NCBI GenBank assembly: GCA_037349315.1
Contig: JBAIAC010000023.1
Span: forward strand, 36,184,501 to 36,248,500
Direction of reading: 5' to 3'
Length of the DNA: 64,000 nucleotides
Origin: Chelydra serpentina
Lineage: Eukaryota > Chordata > Testudines > Chelydridae
The notes under the pieces were generated by a model, which made no database searches, was not told the DNA's origin, and saw only the letters and a list, made by a program, of their open reading frames with translations. The first letter of the stretch is position 1. Each line of letters begins with the position of its first letter. Below are positions 31,827 through 43,875 of the stretch, piece by piece. Both the position numbers and the translations under genes were made by a program.

Positions 31827-34385
31827 AACTTTATTTTTAACTCATTTTTTTAGACTGACTGTAGTTTAAGTTCCTGGTATTCCTTTAAACTCTTTGAGAG
31901 CATTCACAGAAGAAAACTAATTTCAAGCGTTATGCTTATTCAAAAGGGAACAGAAAGAATACCCTTGGCCAAGTGTTCAGCGCCTACAAAAAGGCTTTTC
32001 CAGATTTTTTTGAGCGCTTAGCTGCTATTTAGGCAGCAAAATAAGTAGCTAAATTTTCAAAAGAGCTCAGTATGGTGGGTGTTGAGGTCATCTGAAAATC
32101 TGCCCCAATTGTGCACGATGAAAATCTGCCCCAATTGTGCACGATGAAAATCTGCCCTGAGCTCTCTTAAAAATATGCCCCATGAGGTTTATGTGACCAG
32201 TCACAACTGAGCAAACGCAGCTTGAATTTCAAATTTTAAGGACCAAGATATAAATTAAATTCATGACAATGTTCATTGAACAATTTCAAGTAGTGAATAA
32301 GTTCAAGCAAACTGACCTGTTTGTGGACTCCATGAACAGAGGCAAGATTATTCATTATAAATTATGTGCACATCTCTAGCTTTTACCCTCTATCTCCAAC
32401 ATGAAATGCTTTGAGAATAGTTGACGTCCTGCCTAATGCAAGGGCTTAAATGTCTCAGTTTTGTGTTTGTTTTGTAGACATAGTAGGTTTCAGTTTCACT
32501 GAATCCCTACTGCACATGCATTAAGTGCTTTGTAGAGTTCAATTAAAATAATGAGAAACTGGAGGTTAGATATGGCGAGCTGCATATCACAGAGAAAATC
32601 TTCTTGACAATATGCCAGTATTTGAGCAAAAATGGTCAAGTCCTCCTTTGGTGAGAGACCTTTCATCTTTCCCCAGAAGTCCGTCTGCAGACCTACAATT
32701 CTCCCCATACACATGGGAGACTTACAATTTTTCTAACTCATAAAATGCCTGGATTTTGGTTCCATCCCTGCTAAACTGTATATAACTGTTTCCATTGTTT
32801 CAGTGGATATTTTATCAGACCCATGTGCCTGCCTTGCTGTTGTCCTTTTAAAAAATTCCTAAAGGCTGTTTATTATTTGAGTGGAAATGAGCCGGAACCA
32901 AGCCCCCCCAGATACTAATCCCACGCCCAAATCCAAATCCACATTTGCTTGTTGTGCCACAGGTTCATTGCTAGTACAGAGAAGTAAACAAATTATGTCT
33001 TGATAGGAGTGATGATTGACACAAGCTTTAGCAAGATCCTCTTCCCCATTCTGTGCTCATGAGCAAATGGTCTCACACTGCTACCACAAAGGTTGGGGTC
33101 ATCTGAGGATCTCATTAACCATTCTTCAATTAGGAGGGCGTGGATGTGAGGCTAGACTCTGGAATGTACTAAATCCTGGCTGGTCTGACAGAACCCAAGT
33201 CTGTTGCCCTGTTCTTTTCTCCCAGGTATTTGCCTGAGGAGCATGTGTGGCATTGAATTCGTTAGGAGAGGCAGTATTTCTGTTCACTCACAAGATGTCA
33301 GATGGTTTTAAATAGTGTCCAAATACCCGCAAAAAGAGAGCTGTGAGAACTGTGTCCCCAGGTACCCAATTTCATGCACAAATGGTGGTTTGTGATCACA
33401 AACCTTGTAATTAAACACGTAATGTGAAAGGCCACTTTTTTGGGGGGAGGGGGGAAACCCAGCAGTGTTTCTCCGAGCACATGAGATTAATTTCACATGC
33501 TAGCAAAGGGCAGTGTGCTGATGGCATATGAAATCTCACCCTCGATTGTCTTGTGTGTACTATAGCTAATAGCTGCCTGTTTGGAGGCTGTCAGACTGCA
33601 CCTAGCCACACTTCAGATTTGTTTTCACAGGTAGGAGAAGGTAAGCAGGGAGGCTGCTCTTATAGTTAAGGCCGACTAGGCTACAGACTTCCTGTGTGAC
33701 CTTGAGCTAGCTAGTACCCCATGTGTGAAAAAAGCCATGTGGTGCCCAGGAACCCTGAAACAAGGGACTCGGGCTGTGAGGTAGAGTCCTGTTAAACAAC
33801 TATTCTTAGGGTAAGACAGTATGCCAGCTAATATCAGCGCTAGGCACTATACAAACACATAGTAAGACAGTCTGTTCCCCGAAGAGTTTACAGTCTAACT
33901 AGAGAAGACAGGATGGAAGAAAGGAAGAGTTACTATCCCCAGTTTTGTGCTGTTATCCATTCATAGTAAGGGCTGCACATGGCAGAGAATTTGCACTTAA
34001 ACCAACTGAACAAAGCTGAATGGATGGTTTATGTACTTTTGACCCACCATAAACCCCAGATGATAAAGTACTCTGAGATGAGTTATAAACGGGACATTCA
34101 CCTTTGGTTCTTTGTAGGATTTTGAAAGGCTCACTCATTTGTTTTGTTTTCTTGCTGTTATACCAATGCAGTTAGTTTTTAGAATCAATGTTAATATTTC
34201 GGGTTACCATTACATTGTTGAATGATGCTCTTAACCCCTTGCATGCCATATTGGATGTGTTCATTGGAGTCTACTATACTTCAGACAACACTAGTCAGTT
34301 CATGTGAAAATGAATGGTGGACTGGTTCAGACTAAATAAATAAAAGCCCATGAACCTTCACTCTTTTCTTGACCCAAGTCAGTGG
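31827..34385. other. Mostly unassigned; small 26-bp tandem repeat and SINE scraps
   Basis: Nothing coding is supported. 32093-32157 holds 2.5 copies of a 26-bp unit (GAAAATCTGCCCCAATTGTG plus CACGAT). 33660-33720 and 33835-33925 hold scraps resembling CORE-SINE text (TGTGTGACCTTGAGCTAG; CAGTCTGTTCCCCGAAGAGT). Confidence 0.4.
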
Positions 34386-34640
34386 TATAGGAACAACCTG
34401 ATCCAGTGGATAGACTATGGGCCTGATATTCTGGAGACCTGAGTTCCAATCACAGCTCCCACACTGACCTATTATGGGCAACTCACTGGCCCGCTGTTTT
34501 CCAACCACCATTTGCCTGTTCTATCTATATAGACTGTAAATTCTCTGGGGCCGATACTGTATCTTACTATGTATTTGTACAACCCATAGTACAATGGCGC
34601 CCTGATCTTGATCGGGGCCTCTAGGATCTATACCGTAATA
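34386..34640 (+). mobile_element. CORE-SINE-like element
   Basis: TGATCCAGTGGATAGACTAT, then TCTGGAGACCTGAGTTCCAA, then CTATGTATTTGTACAACCCA and CGCCCTGATCTTGATCGGGG. It matches the element at 43430-43690 in order and in the tail. Confidence 0.6.
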
Positions 34641-35950
34641 CAAATGATACTATAAAGATTAAGAAATACTAAAATAAAACAATTTGCTGTTTTCAAAGCC
34701 CTTTGCACTTCCAGGTTCTAGTCAGGAAAATGTGCTGAGAAACCCCTTCAAATCCTATCCCAGACCAAGTTTGCAGACTCTGAACATTCAGATAAACGTC
34801 TTTTGTTGATTCGCCCCGGTCCTCTGCTCTGAACCATTGGTGTTCGGCCATCATTAGAGAGAATTCTATCAAATTTAGATACATATGGCAAATGGCCATA
34901 AAACTGTTCATGTGTCACTTTGATGGTTGCATAGGAATGCCCTTAGGGCACAAAAGGGATTAATGATACCAATTTGAAGCCCCAAGTGCATCATTTTAGA
35001 GCAGAGCTTGCTATGATAGCAGATCTCTACCTTCAGTTCTTAAAGATTGACTGTTCACTTATATCCTCTAAGGAAGCTCCTAGCAAGATGGATGTATGAT
35101 CACACTTTCAGAAGAAAAGGAATTGTGCGCCTCAGTTAAAAAAAAAAAAAAGTTGAATCCCATTCAATAATCCCCAAAATTTATATCCCTCAGTAGCATC
35201 TCAGTAATCTCTCCCAACATTAGTTCAGAAAACAGCTTTTCATTTATAGCTATATCACTGCAGTAATCCAGATAGCATGGGCTTTATTTCTACTGTGATG
35301 TTCTAACACTAATTTGCAGGAGTGGAAGGCAATTTGCTATCCTAACCAATTACTTTTGTCCTTGGATAAAGCAGACAGCGAAGACCGTGCCTCTGGTTAA
35401 TTGGAAACACCAGAAAGATATCCCTGATGCTCTGTATATTTCTCTATGAAGTACAGTACTAAGGATGTTGTTAACATTCAATTTAACTTGCTCAGAATTA
35501 AAACAAAGGCAGTACACTGAGATCTAAGCGTGAGGCTTCTTGGAGCTGTTTTGATGTTATGTTTTGAATGGTGGCAAAAGATAATCTGGGTTCTTATCAG
35601 GGAGGTGCACATCCAAATAATGACTTCTAGATATTTATATAACTGAGCTTCAGAACCTTTTTCAGGGTTGCCCTTCACTACTAGTTATTGGCATTGCACA
35701 CCCAGTGTGAAAAGTCAGAGAAGCAAGATTCCATCTGATTGTGCGTCATGGTACCCAAAGACTGTGTCTTTAGAATATGAAGGGTAAATATGAACTGTAG
35801 GCGAAAGTACTTCTGCTAATACTCTGTATACTGACTTTTCAACTTCTGTTTCCACCTACTTTTCAGAGAGCAGCCTGAGACCCCATGTTGTTAAAGTCAC
35901 TGCAGCAGCCCATTCAGCTGCTACTACTACCACAATCACCCCTTCCCAAG
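34641..35950. other. No recognised feature
   Basis: AT-rich, non-repetitive in appearance. No gene is supported. Confidence 0.4.
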
Positions 35951-35954
35951 AAAG

Positions 35955-36065
35955 GATGGTTTGGGGATTAGGGCCTAGGAGTGGGACTCAGAAGATCTCG
36001 GTTCAATTCCTGACTCAAATCCAGATCTTCTGCATGAATGGGGGCATGTCACTTAGGACTAGATT
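35955..36065 (+). mobile_element. Partial CORE-SINE-like element
   Basis: GGATTAGGGCCTAGGAGTGG, GATCTCGGTTCAATTCCTGA (B-box-like) and GGGGGCATGTCACTTAGGAC follow the SINE order. The 3' part is missing. Confidence 0.45.
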
Positions 36066-37749
36066 TTGATACCCTTATTCATGCTGAGTTGCACCTAATT
36101 CTGGAGGTAGCCCTATTGATTCCAATCGCTACTGACACGTATGAATCAGGCTACGGATATTCTGTCTCACAGGGGTGTGGTGTGGCTTTATTCGGTAATA
36201 CATGTTGATGCACACAGATTATACAGTGATGGATGCTCTTTAAGAAACTACACAGCGAGTCCTTGAGAGAAGAAAGTGAGACTGTCAGAAGGGAGGGGAA
36301 AACTTAGAAAGGGTCTCTCCAGAGCTCGACAAGGCGGTTTATCTTCAAATCATCATGTCTGATGTGAGTGCTATTGAAGCAGCCCTGTCAAATAATGATC
36401 AGTGGGGGGGGGGGGGAGGCGGGACCTCGAGAACTGCTGCTGGTTCTGCCAAAGTTTTAAACAATCACGTTGCTAGTCGCATTCCAGCCACAACAAACAA
36501 ACAATCGACCCTGCCTTTTGCTCTCGCTGCTGTGAATCTCATCGCGTGTCCAGCAGCGAACAGCACTGCAGTCAGCTCTAGGCCAAAGTGGGGAAGGAGT
36601 GTCTGCCAACGTTTCTGTGGTTCACAAAATGGACACAACCAGGGCTGTGTTGGGCACAAATAAAATGATTAGACTGTAACAACTGGAGTCACCTTCAGAC
36701 TAGACAGGCACATTCCTAGCTAATCTGACTATCTCCGTTTCCAGCACACTGATCACCACAGTATCTATGTATCATCACGGCCATTCATCACGCACACCAG
36801 TTTCTCATTTGAATACTGCCAACGATCTTGTGACTAGCACAGACCCCCTCCCTCACTCTCCTCCCGCATCTTGTTCTACAGTTGCTACTAGCAAAGAGAA
36901 GGAAAGTGGCTGTGTCGTTAGCAGAACTAGAAGCATAATCATTACTGGGCCTTCCCCTTTCCTACCTCTCTGCTGCTCCTCTTTGAGTCTTTTCTGGCAA
37001 ATGTCCTATAAATATACAGTAATGTCCAGTCAGGCAAAAATTTAGTTCACTTACCAGCAGGCCATGATGGTTTCAATATCCTAAACACCCAGAGGCACAC
37101 TGTCCCTTTTTAGGAGAATTGTGAGTAGTGCTACCAACAGGGTTAGATCCATCAGCGCCATACACACAACTCCCTTTGATCAACAGGAGTAGCTCTATGA
37201 GCTGAGTATGACAGTAGTAGGCTTTTATCCTCTAGTCAGACCAACCAGTAAAAAGAACATGCCAGTCCCTTTAAAAGTGTATGAAGTACAGATGAAATCA
37301 CTTGGAAGATGGGTCACTTTGTGAGACTTTTCCATGACAGAGAGCAGCTGCAGAAAATGTGGGAAGAAATACATCCATGTTGAAAAATTGTCCAGATCTC
37401 TGGAATCTTGGGAAAGTTAAATCATCATCATCATCCCTAATCTTCCTCCCCCACCCCAGTTAAGATTTTTCTTTTTGATTAAAAACATGCCAACCTCCAC
37501 TCGAGGACTTTGCTGGGATCAGTCCTCTCCTCTCCAGTCTGGCACCCAGCAAGGCAATGAGCTGGGAGAAAGCAAGGAGCAGCACAGTCTGCAGAGGCGA
37601 GGCGAGCCACGGATTCCACTTCATAATGTGACATTAAGGGGATTCTCTGTGACATGCGATCCTCCTGGACTCCAGGTGCCACATTAAGCCAGTTAGACTT
37701 GGCAGGCAGGCAGGGCTACTGGTGGGGTACCGAGCAGCAGCTGCCACTG
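36066..37749. other. Mostly unique sequence
   Basis: No exon is supported. The 102-aa frame at 36355-36663 contains a Gly run from a G tract and has no motif or splice context. Confidence 0.4.
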
Positions 37750-38110
37750 CTGCCTTTTGCCATCGTCAGGACTTTGGTGGGAAATGAAATACAATTAAAA
37801 ACACTTCCCTCTCCCCTTGTCTTTTGCTAATACGATTTACATGTGATTTTTTTTTTTAAATCAGTTTCAGAAAACTGGATCACTTTTTCAATGACTCAGG
37901 CAGACATGCCAGTTTGTATCTTGCCATGTCTGATGGACTAGGTCAGTCAGATTGCAGTAAATTATAAATTTCACATAACAGAGCATTAATAATGTAATTG
38001 GCGAGGACGCAACCTGGCAATGATTGATATGCCTGGAAAACTGGATCTCTAAAAAGTTTCAGCATCCAGAATCTTCCAACTCTTTCTCCTTGTTTCTCTC
38101 TCCGCGCGTG
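37750..38110. promoter_or_regulatory. Candidate conserved noncoding element
   Basis: AT-rich, repeat-free sequence with homeodomain-type sites. AAATTATAAATTTCACATAA, TTAATAATGTAATTGG and a PBX-HOX-type TGATTGAT (38021-38028) cluster here. This is the texture of vertebrate developmental enhancers, but it is only a guess from motif density. Confidence 0.25.
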
Positions 38111-38560
38111 TGTGTGCGCGTCCTAATGTCTCACATATGTCTCTCTCTCAGTATATAATATTGTGGAGGCATGGATTACACAGATGGCTTTCCTTGTCTC
38201 TCTCCCTGTTTGCAAAGTAAAGCAAACTGCATTCTATACAGGCTTCCCTAAGACTTAGCATCAGAAAGAGAGGTTTGTTCTTCCTCCGTCATACAAAAAT
38301 ACTAAAAGGTTACTGAGCATTTCAGGAGGAACAATTCCACCTAGTCAATATTCTGATCTGAACTGGTTCTGAGAGCAGGGTATTTAGCATCTGTAGATTC
38401 TACAATGATGCGAAACTAATCAACTCTCCAGCTCTGTTTTCCAATCTCATTGGAAACCATATCTTGTCTTCCATGTCTGTACAGCTTAATTTTCCTCTCC
38501 AACTCAGCTACTGTTTAATTCTCTGATGGTATATAACACTGAGAGGCATATAGACTAGGA
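38111..38560. other. No recognised feature; short CG/TG simple repeat near 38104-38120
   Basis: A CGCGTGTGTGTGCGCG stretch is the only notable item. Confidence 0.4.
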
Positions 38561-38564
38561 GACT

Positions 38565-38745
38565 AAATTGGGATTTGGAGCTAGATTTCTGAGATCTAAT
38601 CTCAATGCTCACAATGACCTGCAGGGCAAGCATGACCTTGGACAAGTCTCTGCCTCAGTTTCCCCATCTTTGATGGGGATACTTTTACCTCCTGGGGTGT
38701 GGGAAGGATTATGCTTTGAAAATAATAAATTCTAAGTATTTTGCC
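38565..38745 (+). mobile_element. CORE-SINE (MIR-like) relic
   Basis: ATGACCTTGGACAAGTCTCT and GCCTCAGTTTCCCCATCTTT are the diagnostic CORE text, with a TTTGAAAATAATAAATTCT tail. Confidence 0.65.
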
Positions 38746-38821
38746 TTTCTAATTGTATTTAATGCTGTAAAGAGTTTTGGGGAAGCTGTTTTTATAGAAA
38801 TGATTCTACACAAAATTAATG

Positions 38822-39092
38822 TGTTAGAGGGTGGTGGTATGGTCAGCACATCGGATGAGAACTCCGTCCTACTTCAGTTCTGGCTCTGTCATAGACTTCC
38901 CAAGTGACCTTGGGCAAATCACTTTCTATCTCTCAAGTGCTTCAGTTCTCCATGCGTGCAATCGGATTAATGATACTTCCCTACCCCAAAGGGGTTTGGT
39001 GAGGGAAAATTCATTAATGTTTGTGAGGTGCTCCAGACTCTCCAGTGACCAGGAGCTATATAAGCTGATAGAAAGCATTGTATTATATTGTT
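38822..39092 (+). mobile_element. CORE-SINE (MIR-like) relic
   Basis: GTTCTGGCTCTGTCATAGAC, AGTGACCTTGGGCAAATCAC and GGAGCTATATAAGCTGATAG match the family order. It lies a short distance after the previous copy in the same orientation. Confidence 0.65.
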
Positions 39093-39820
39093 ATACTGGG
39101 CTAAGAAAGCAATGGCTGATATTATCATGCAATACGCAGTCAGCAGGTTTTCTGTATTCCTGTGTTTCATTAAGTAACCTGGTCCATGCACACGAATGCA
39201 ATAATGTAAGTAGCTCTACCTCCAGATGCTACCACCCTGAATTTTATCTCACTTGCACTACTGATTTCAGTAGTGTTACTCGTGATATAGGGCCAGATTG
39301 ATGAGCGAGCATAACTACACTCTGAGTAAGGAGGTCGCCATCTGACTCATAAGGACTGTAAGATCCAAACTGGGTCTTCTGACACTCTCAGTACTTGGAA
39401 GCTATAGACACGTTTTCTGTCCATTCTCTTGTTGTTCTTCCCGGAAAAGCAGCATTAAAACATTTCAAAGTGAAGATTGAGCATGATTTTAACAGCACTC
39501 CCCGCAGAACTTATTTTAAAGGTACATGCAGAATTTCAACAAGTGTAATTAACATCAAGTAGTGAGTGTAGCACTAGTCACTCATGATTGTCTCCTGCTG
39601 CCCTGCCCACCTGCTGGCTACCAGCTGCTCTTCTCCTCTACCTTATCTACTGTGCTTATTTACAATGGTGCCCAAAATTCTCTGCTTTGTTTCTTTCAAT
39701 GTTTTCCCAAGGGATCATTCCATTCCAACAGCTTCTCCGTGTCCCAGCTTTCAAACTCGGTTGTGATGCTCCTGCTTCTATGCAATTGATGGGCTCCGTA
39801 ACAGAATCACTGGTTGGAAC
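39093..39820. other. No recognised feature
   Basis: No gene is supported; a partial dispersed hairpin repeat is possible at 39215-39296. Confidence 0.4.
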
Positions 39821-39824
39821 TCTA

Positions 39825-39892
39825 TATGGCCCTTGTTATGCAGAAGGGCAGATGTCACAATGGTCCCTTCTGGCCTTAGAATCTGATGTGCC
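39825..39892 (+). mobile_element. CR1-type 3' end fragment, older subfamily
   Basis: GCAGAAGGGCAGATGTCACA followed by ATGGTCCCTTCTGGCCTTAG is the 3' end of an older CR1-like subfamily, opposite in orientation to the similar end at 4255-4385. Confidence 0.6.
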
Positions 39893-39938
39893 AGATCCTC
39901 AGCTACTGTAAATCGGCTACACTTACACCAAGCTATGA

Positions 39939-40110
39939 CGCTACATCAGGCCTGATTCTCATCCATGATCGGTTTAAACAGGTATAAGTTGCTTATGAAG
40001 CTACATCAAGCCTGATTCTCATCCATGATCAATTTAAACTGGTATAAGTTGCTTAGCACCAGTAGAGTTGCTCCAGATTTACACCAATGTAAATCAGAGA
40101 AGAACCAGGC
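39939..40110. repeat. 60-bp tandem duplication in a dispersed repeat
   Basis: 39939-39998 and 39999-40058 are two copies of a 60-bp unit (CATCAGGCCTGATTCTCATC, CAGGTATAAGTTGCTTA), with few differences. The flank GTTGCTCCAGATTTACACCA belongs to the dispersed AACTCCA-type repeat. Confidence 0.75.
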
Positions 40111-40406
40111 CAGGAGAACATATTTTTACTGCTGTTACCCTTTCCCCTCCCCCACTATAATCCCCCACCAGCCATCTAAACCCAAGTTCTAGAGGTTCTT
40201 CAAAAGGTTTAGAACAATTGCACTGCTCACCCCCGAAAGCGCTGATAGTGCGTCAAAGGGCCCTGAAAGGGCCCTGTAGAGGCACAGCGGGAAGGGGTGG
40301 CTGGGTGGAAATCTTTCTCGATGCACTAGACTTTATTGTTTGGGGTGGGAGGGAGAAGCCTCTGCATGAAGGACCACCTGTTTTCCTCTCTTCAACCCCC
40401 ACCGTG

Positions 40407-41274
40407 CAGGGCCGGTGCAAGGAAGTTTCACGCCCTAGGCGAAACTTCCTTACACCAGCCCTGCCCCCCGCAGCCAGCTCCCCCGCCCCTAGAAGCTCAG
40501 CCCCCCCTCCCCCGGCAGGAGTTCAGCCAGGAGACAGCTGCAGGAAGGCAAGGGGCGGCTCGCCACGGCCCTGCCTCCCTGCTCAGCAGCAGACAGCCGT
40601 GGTGAGCCGCCCCTTGTCTCCCCGCTCAGCAGCGGCGAGCCGCCCCTTGTCTCCCTGCTCAGCCGCTGAGTGGGGAGGCAGGGGGCAGCTGTGGTGAGCT
40701 GCCCCGTGTCTTCCCGCTCAGCAGCAGCAAGCTGCCCCTTGTCTCTCCGCTCAGCAGCGGCGAGCCGCCCCTTGTCTCCCTGCTCAGCCGCTGAGCGGGG
40801 AGGCAGGGGGCAGCCGTGGCGAGCTGCCCCGTGTCTTCCCGCTCAGCAGCGGCGAGCCGCCCCTTGTCTCCCTGCTCAGCGGCTGAGCGGGGAGGCAGGG
40901 GGCAGCCATGGCGAGCTGCCCCGTGTCTTCCCGCTCAGCAGCGGCGAGCCGCCCCTTGTCTCCCTGCTCAGCCGCTGAGTGGGGAGGCAGGGGGCAGCTG
41001 TGGTGAGCTGCCCCGTGTCTTCCCGCTCAGCAGCAGCAAGCTGCCCCTTGTCTCCCCGCTCAGCAGCGGCGAGCCGCCCCTTGTCTCCCTGCTCAGCCGC
41101 TGAGCGGGGAGGCAGGGGGCAGCCATGGCGAGCTGCCCCGTGTCTTCCCGCTCAGCAGCGGGCAGCCGCGTCGAGCCGCCCCAGCGGGGAGCCGGGAGGC
41201 AGCCACCCGCCACCCCCCAAATCTTGGCACCCTAGGTGACTGCCCAGGGTCGCCTAGTGCAAGCGCCAGCCCTG
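40407..41274. mobile_element. hAT-type MITE with internal minisatellite and perfect 8-bp duplication
   Basis: The ends are CAGGGCCGGTG and GCGCCAGCCCTG. The octamer CCACCGTG occurs at 40399-40406 and 41275-41282. The right end (CCCCAAATCTTGGCACCCTA) matches the right end of the element at 15122-18678. The middle is filled by a GC-rich tandem array. The array is open in several frames on both strands, which explains the long Pro/Ala/Ser-rich translations; they are not genes. Confidence 0.9.
40590..41190. repeat. GC-rich minisatellite, 92/125-bp higher-order units
   Basis: The mark GGGGAGGCAGGGGGCAGC recurs with unit starts at 40671, 40796, 40888, 40980 and 41105, giving spacings 125, 92, 92 and 125. 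The 125-bp unit is the 92-bp unit plus a 33-bp insert (AGCAGCAAGCTGCCCCTTGT region). It is rich in CpG. It lies wholly inside the hAT-type MITE. Confidence 0.9.
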
Positions 41275-41282
41275 CCACCGTG

Positions 41283-41936
41283 CTGTTCCCTCAGGAGCTC
41301 CCCGCCGCAGAAAAGTCTCTTTCCCGAGCAGCACTTGGACAAGGAGGTCACTAAGCAAGTCATGGTATAGTGCCTGGTTCTTCACTTGCTCCAAGGGGGA
41401 AGTAATCAGCACCAGCCCTATACCCGGGCTGGATCACGTCCCCGCCATGCTGGCTCAGCTGGTATGTACATTAGGTGGAGAAGTGGCGCCCACGCTGTGC
41501 CACCGCACAGCCTGCTTGCCCATTCCCCACCACAGAAAGGAGAGCAGTTGCCCTGCAGAGGTTGCTCTCCCTGTTCTCCGCACTACTGCCTGCAACCTAG
41601 GTAGCCCATGCAGGGAATAAGGATGCTCCTTATATGCCTGAACAGGGAAATATAGGGTGAGTGACAACCTCACTCAGTTCTACTTTCTCTCATTCACATC
41701 CCCCTTCGTGCACAGTGTCTTACTCATGATTATTAGCGATATGCTGGCCCATTGAAATGTTTTAATTACTCTGCTAATCCTGTTCAGTTCCACATGCTGC
41801 TTTCTGTTGGCAAATCAGCTTTGGACTAAGTCAAGATGTATTTGTAGATTTACATGCCGTTTCCACTCATCAGATCAGAGTGCAGCGAGTTGCTAGGAGA
41901 TAGCATTTGATACATAATACCCCAGCAACTTAAGCC
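41283..41936. other. No recognised feature
   Basis: Mixed-composition sequence, no supported gene. Confidence 0.4.
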
Positions 41937-42015
41937 AGAGGAGTAGCTTAGCGGGCTAAGATTCAGGCTTGAAACACCTACGCTCCTGCGAGTCACTGAT
42001 TCAAATCCCAGCCAT
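41937..42015 (+). mobile_element. tRNA-like SINE head
   Basis: GAGTAGCTTAGCGGGCTAAG resembles an A-box and GAGTCACTGATTCAAATCCC a B-box at near-tRNA spacing. There is extra sequence between them, so it is a SINE relic and not a tRNA gene. Confidence 0.4.
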
Positions 42016-43429
42016 GTCAATTTAGCCTTTCATTCCTTCCAAGGTAGATCAATGCGCTTTAGTGTGTGGGAGTCTTTCTGACAAGACCTTAAAAACTGAC
42101 CTCTTCTAAATGAAAGATCTGATGGTGCCGCTTGTAAGAACAGGGGGTTTTCCTGGTGTCCTTGCCCAAAGTTCCCCTCTCTTAACTGTGGTACAGGGAG
42201 CTGATTTCTGCCTCTCTCCTACCCCCAGCCATGACTGTGTTACAGTGGGGCTGGTTAGCTGTGGTTTGAGGCCCTCTAGGATGAAACGGGCCTTGCAGTT
42301 TAGTTTTATTGTTTATCCTTTGTCTCGCCCAGTTTAGGGCCAGATCATGGCAATAAGACCATGGCCCTCACTGTGGGGAGGGGCAGTGCAGAGCCACATC
42401 GTCCCTGTGGGAACTCCAGCGGGGGACTGTACGTCAGGCACAGAGTCCCACCTATTTCTTCCCTTTTGGGGGGGTGGGGTGATTTGAAGCCTTTGGGGCA
42501 TTGGGGGAGAGCAGCCCCTTGCAAGGAGGGAGGAAGGCTTCCCCTGTGCTAGGATCAGGGACAAGTGGACCCTTTGATAACGGACCGGGGTGTACCACCT
42601 TCTAACTGCTCGGGTGTGAAAACACAACAGCAGCGTGTGAAAGTTCCAAAGGCTCGTTGTTCTCTGCCAGCATCTCACATTGAACTGACATTGAACATTT
42701 TTAACTTCAGTGAAGAAATAAGAAGCCCAAGTTCCAGGTCTGTTTGTTAGAGGCACTTTACGCTGAGGGAAGTTGTAGCAGAGACGTTTCAGCCTCAGCC
42801 TTTGGGAATGATGCCCTAGGCCCACTCAGAGAGCTGCTCCATTCCTCAGTGAAGTCTTTCACAAGTCTCTGGCTGCCAGGTGGCAGACACAATAATTACA
42901 ACTTCATCTTCCTGTCTGTCTTTGCTTTCCAAGCATTTCCTAATTCTGCAGTGGAACCTGCTCATAGGCTGTGTGGCCCCACAGGCCATTGTGTGAGTGA
43001 GAGTTCCCAACACAGAGCCGCCTGAAGCATTAGAGGAGGTCGTTTTATCATTCAGGGCTAGCTGCTGAAGCTAGAGATGGCTTGTGCTTATTCTGGAGTT
43101 AGTGACCAGCGAAGTTATGAATCAGGCTGACACCTTTGAACATACAGCCACCTTTATGAGCACAAACATCCAGAGGGCTGGGCCTTGTGGCCTTTCTGGA
43201 CATGAGAAGAATAATGATGCACTCGTTTGCTAGTGAGCTGATGAATAAGATTGCAAGCACACATAAAAATATGAGGTTTCGGTGATGCCAGCATAGCATA
43301 AAAGCTTTAATACGAGGCCAATAACTCACTGAGAGGCATTTTGACTGATAAGGGAGTTTTAGGGCAGAAAGAGGATGAAACATCCAGTTTGATGAACAAC
43401 GGATATCAAACAGTGAAGAACAGACATAG
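42016..43429. other. No recognised feature
   Basis: No exon or repeat family identified. The 163-aa minus frame at 42334-42825 has no recognisable domain. Confidence 0.4.
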
Positions 43430-43690
43430 CAGCAGCGTGTGTGACTGGTTAGGGCACAACACTGGGAGTCAGGAGAGATCAAGGTGGTAGTCTTGGCTCT
43501 GCCACATATCTACTCTGTGACCTCAGGCAAGTTACTTTACCTCACTCTGCTTCCCTGTTGTCTGCCTTGTTTAGTTAGTCTGGACGCTCTTCAGGGAAAA
43601 GGACTGTCTTAGTCTGTATTTGTACAGTGCCTAACAATGGGACCTTGATCTCCGTTGGCGCTTCTACGTGTTACCGTAATATCCAGTTTA
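43430..43690 (+). mobile_element. CORE-SINE-like element, well preserved
   Basis: TGACTGGTTAGGGCACAACA and TCTTGGCTCTGCCACATATC, then CTCTGTGACCTCAGGCAAGT, then TTTGTACAGTGCCTAACAAT and TACGTGTTACCGTAATATCC. This is the most complete copy of this SINE in the window. Confidence 0.65.
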
Positions 43691-43875
43691 CAAGCTAGGG
43701 GCTACTCATGTAAATCTAGTCATGCTTAAGAGTTTGCAGGATTCGGTCTAATTTAAAATAGCATGCAACAAATGGATGTGAGAACAGCATACCAGCCAAC
43801 ATTTGCATACAAAAACCCTGTGGGCTTTAATTTTCATCAGTTCCCAAACACATTGCCTATTTGTGTTATTCAGAC

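Noticed and set aside
36355..36663. 102-aa frame as a host exon
   Set aside because: Poly-Gly from a G run, no motif, and its opposite strand is also open.
40590..41190. CRISPR array
   Set aside because: Tandem repeats are contiguous with no unique spacers, and the genome is vertebrate.
40218..41239. Series of long open frames on both strands
   Set aside because: They are translations of the tandem minisatellite in the hAT-type MITE, repeated in every unit.
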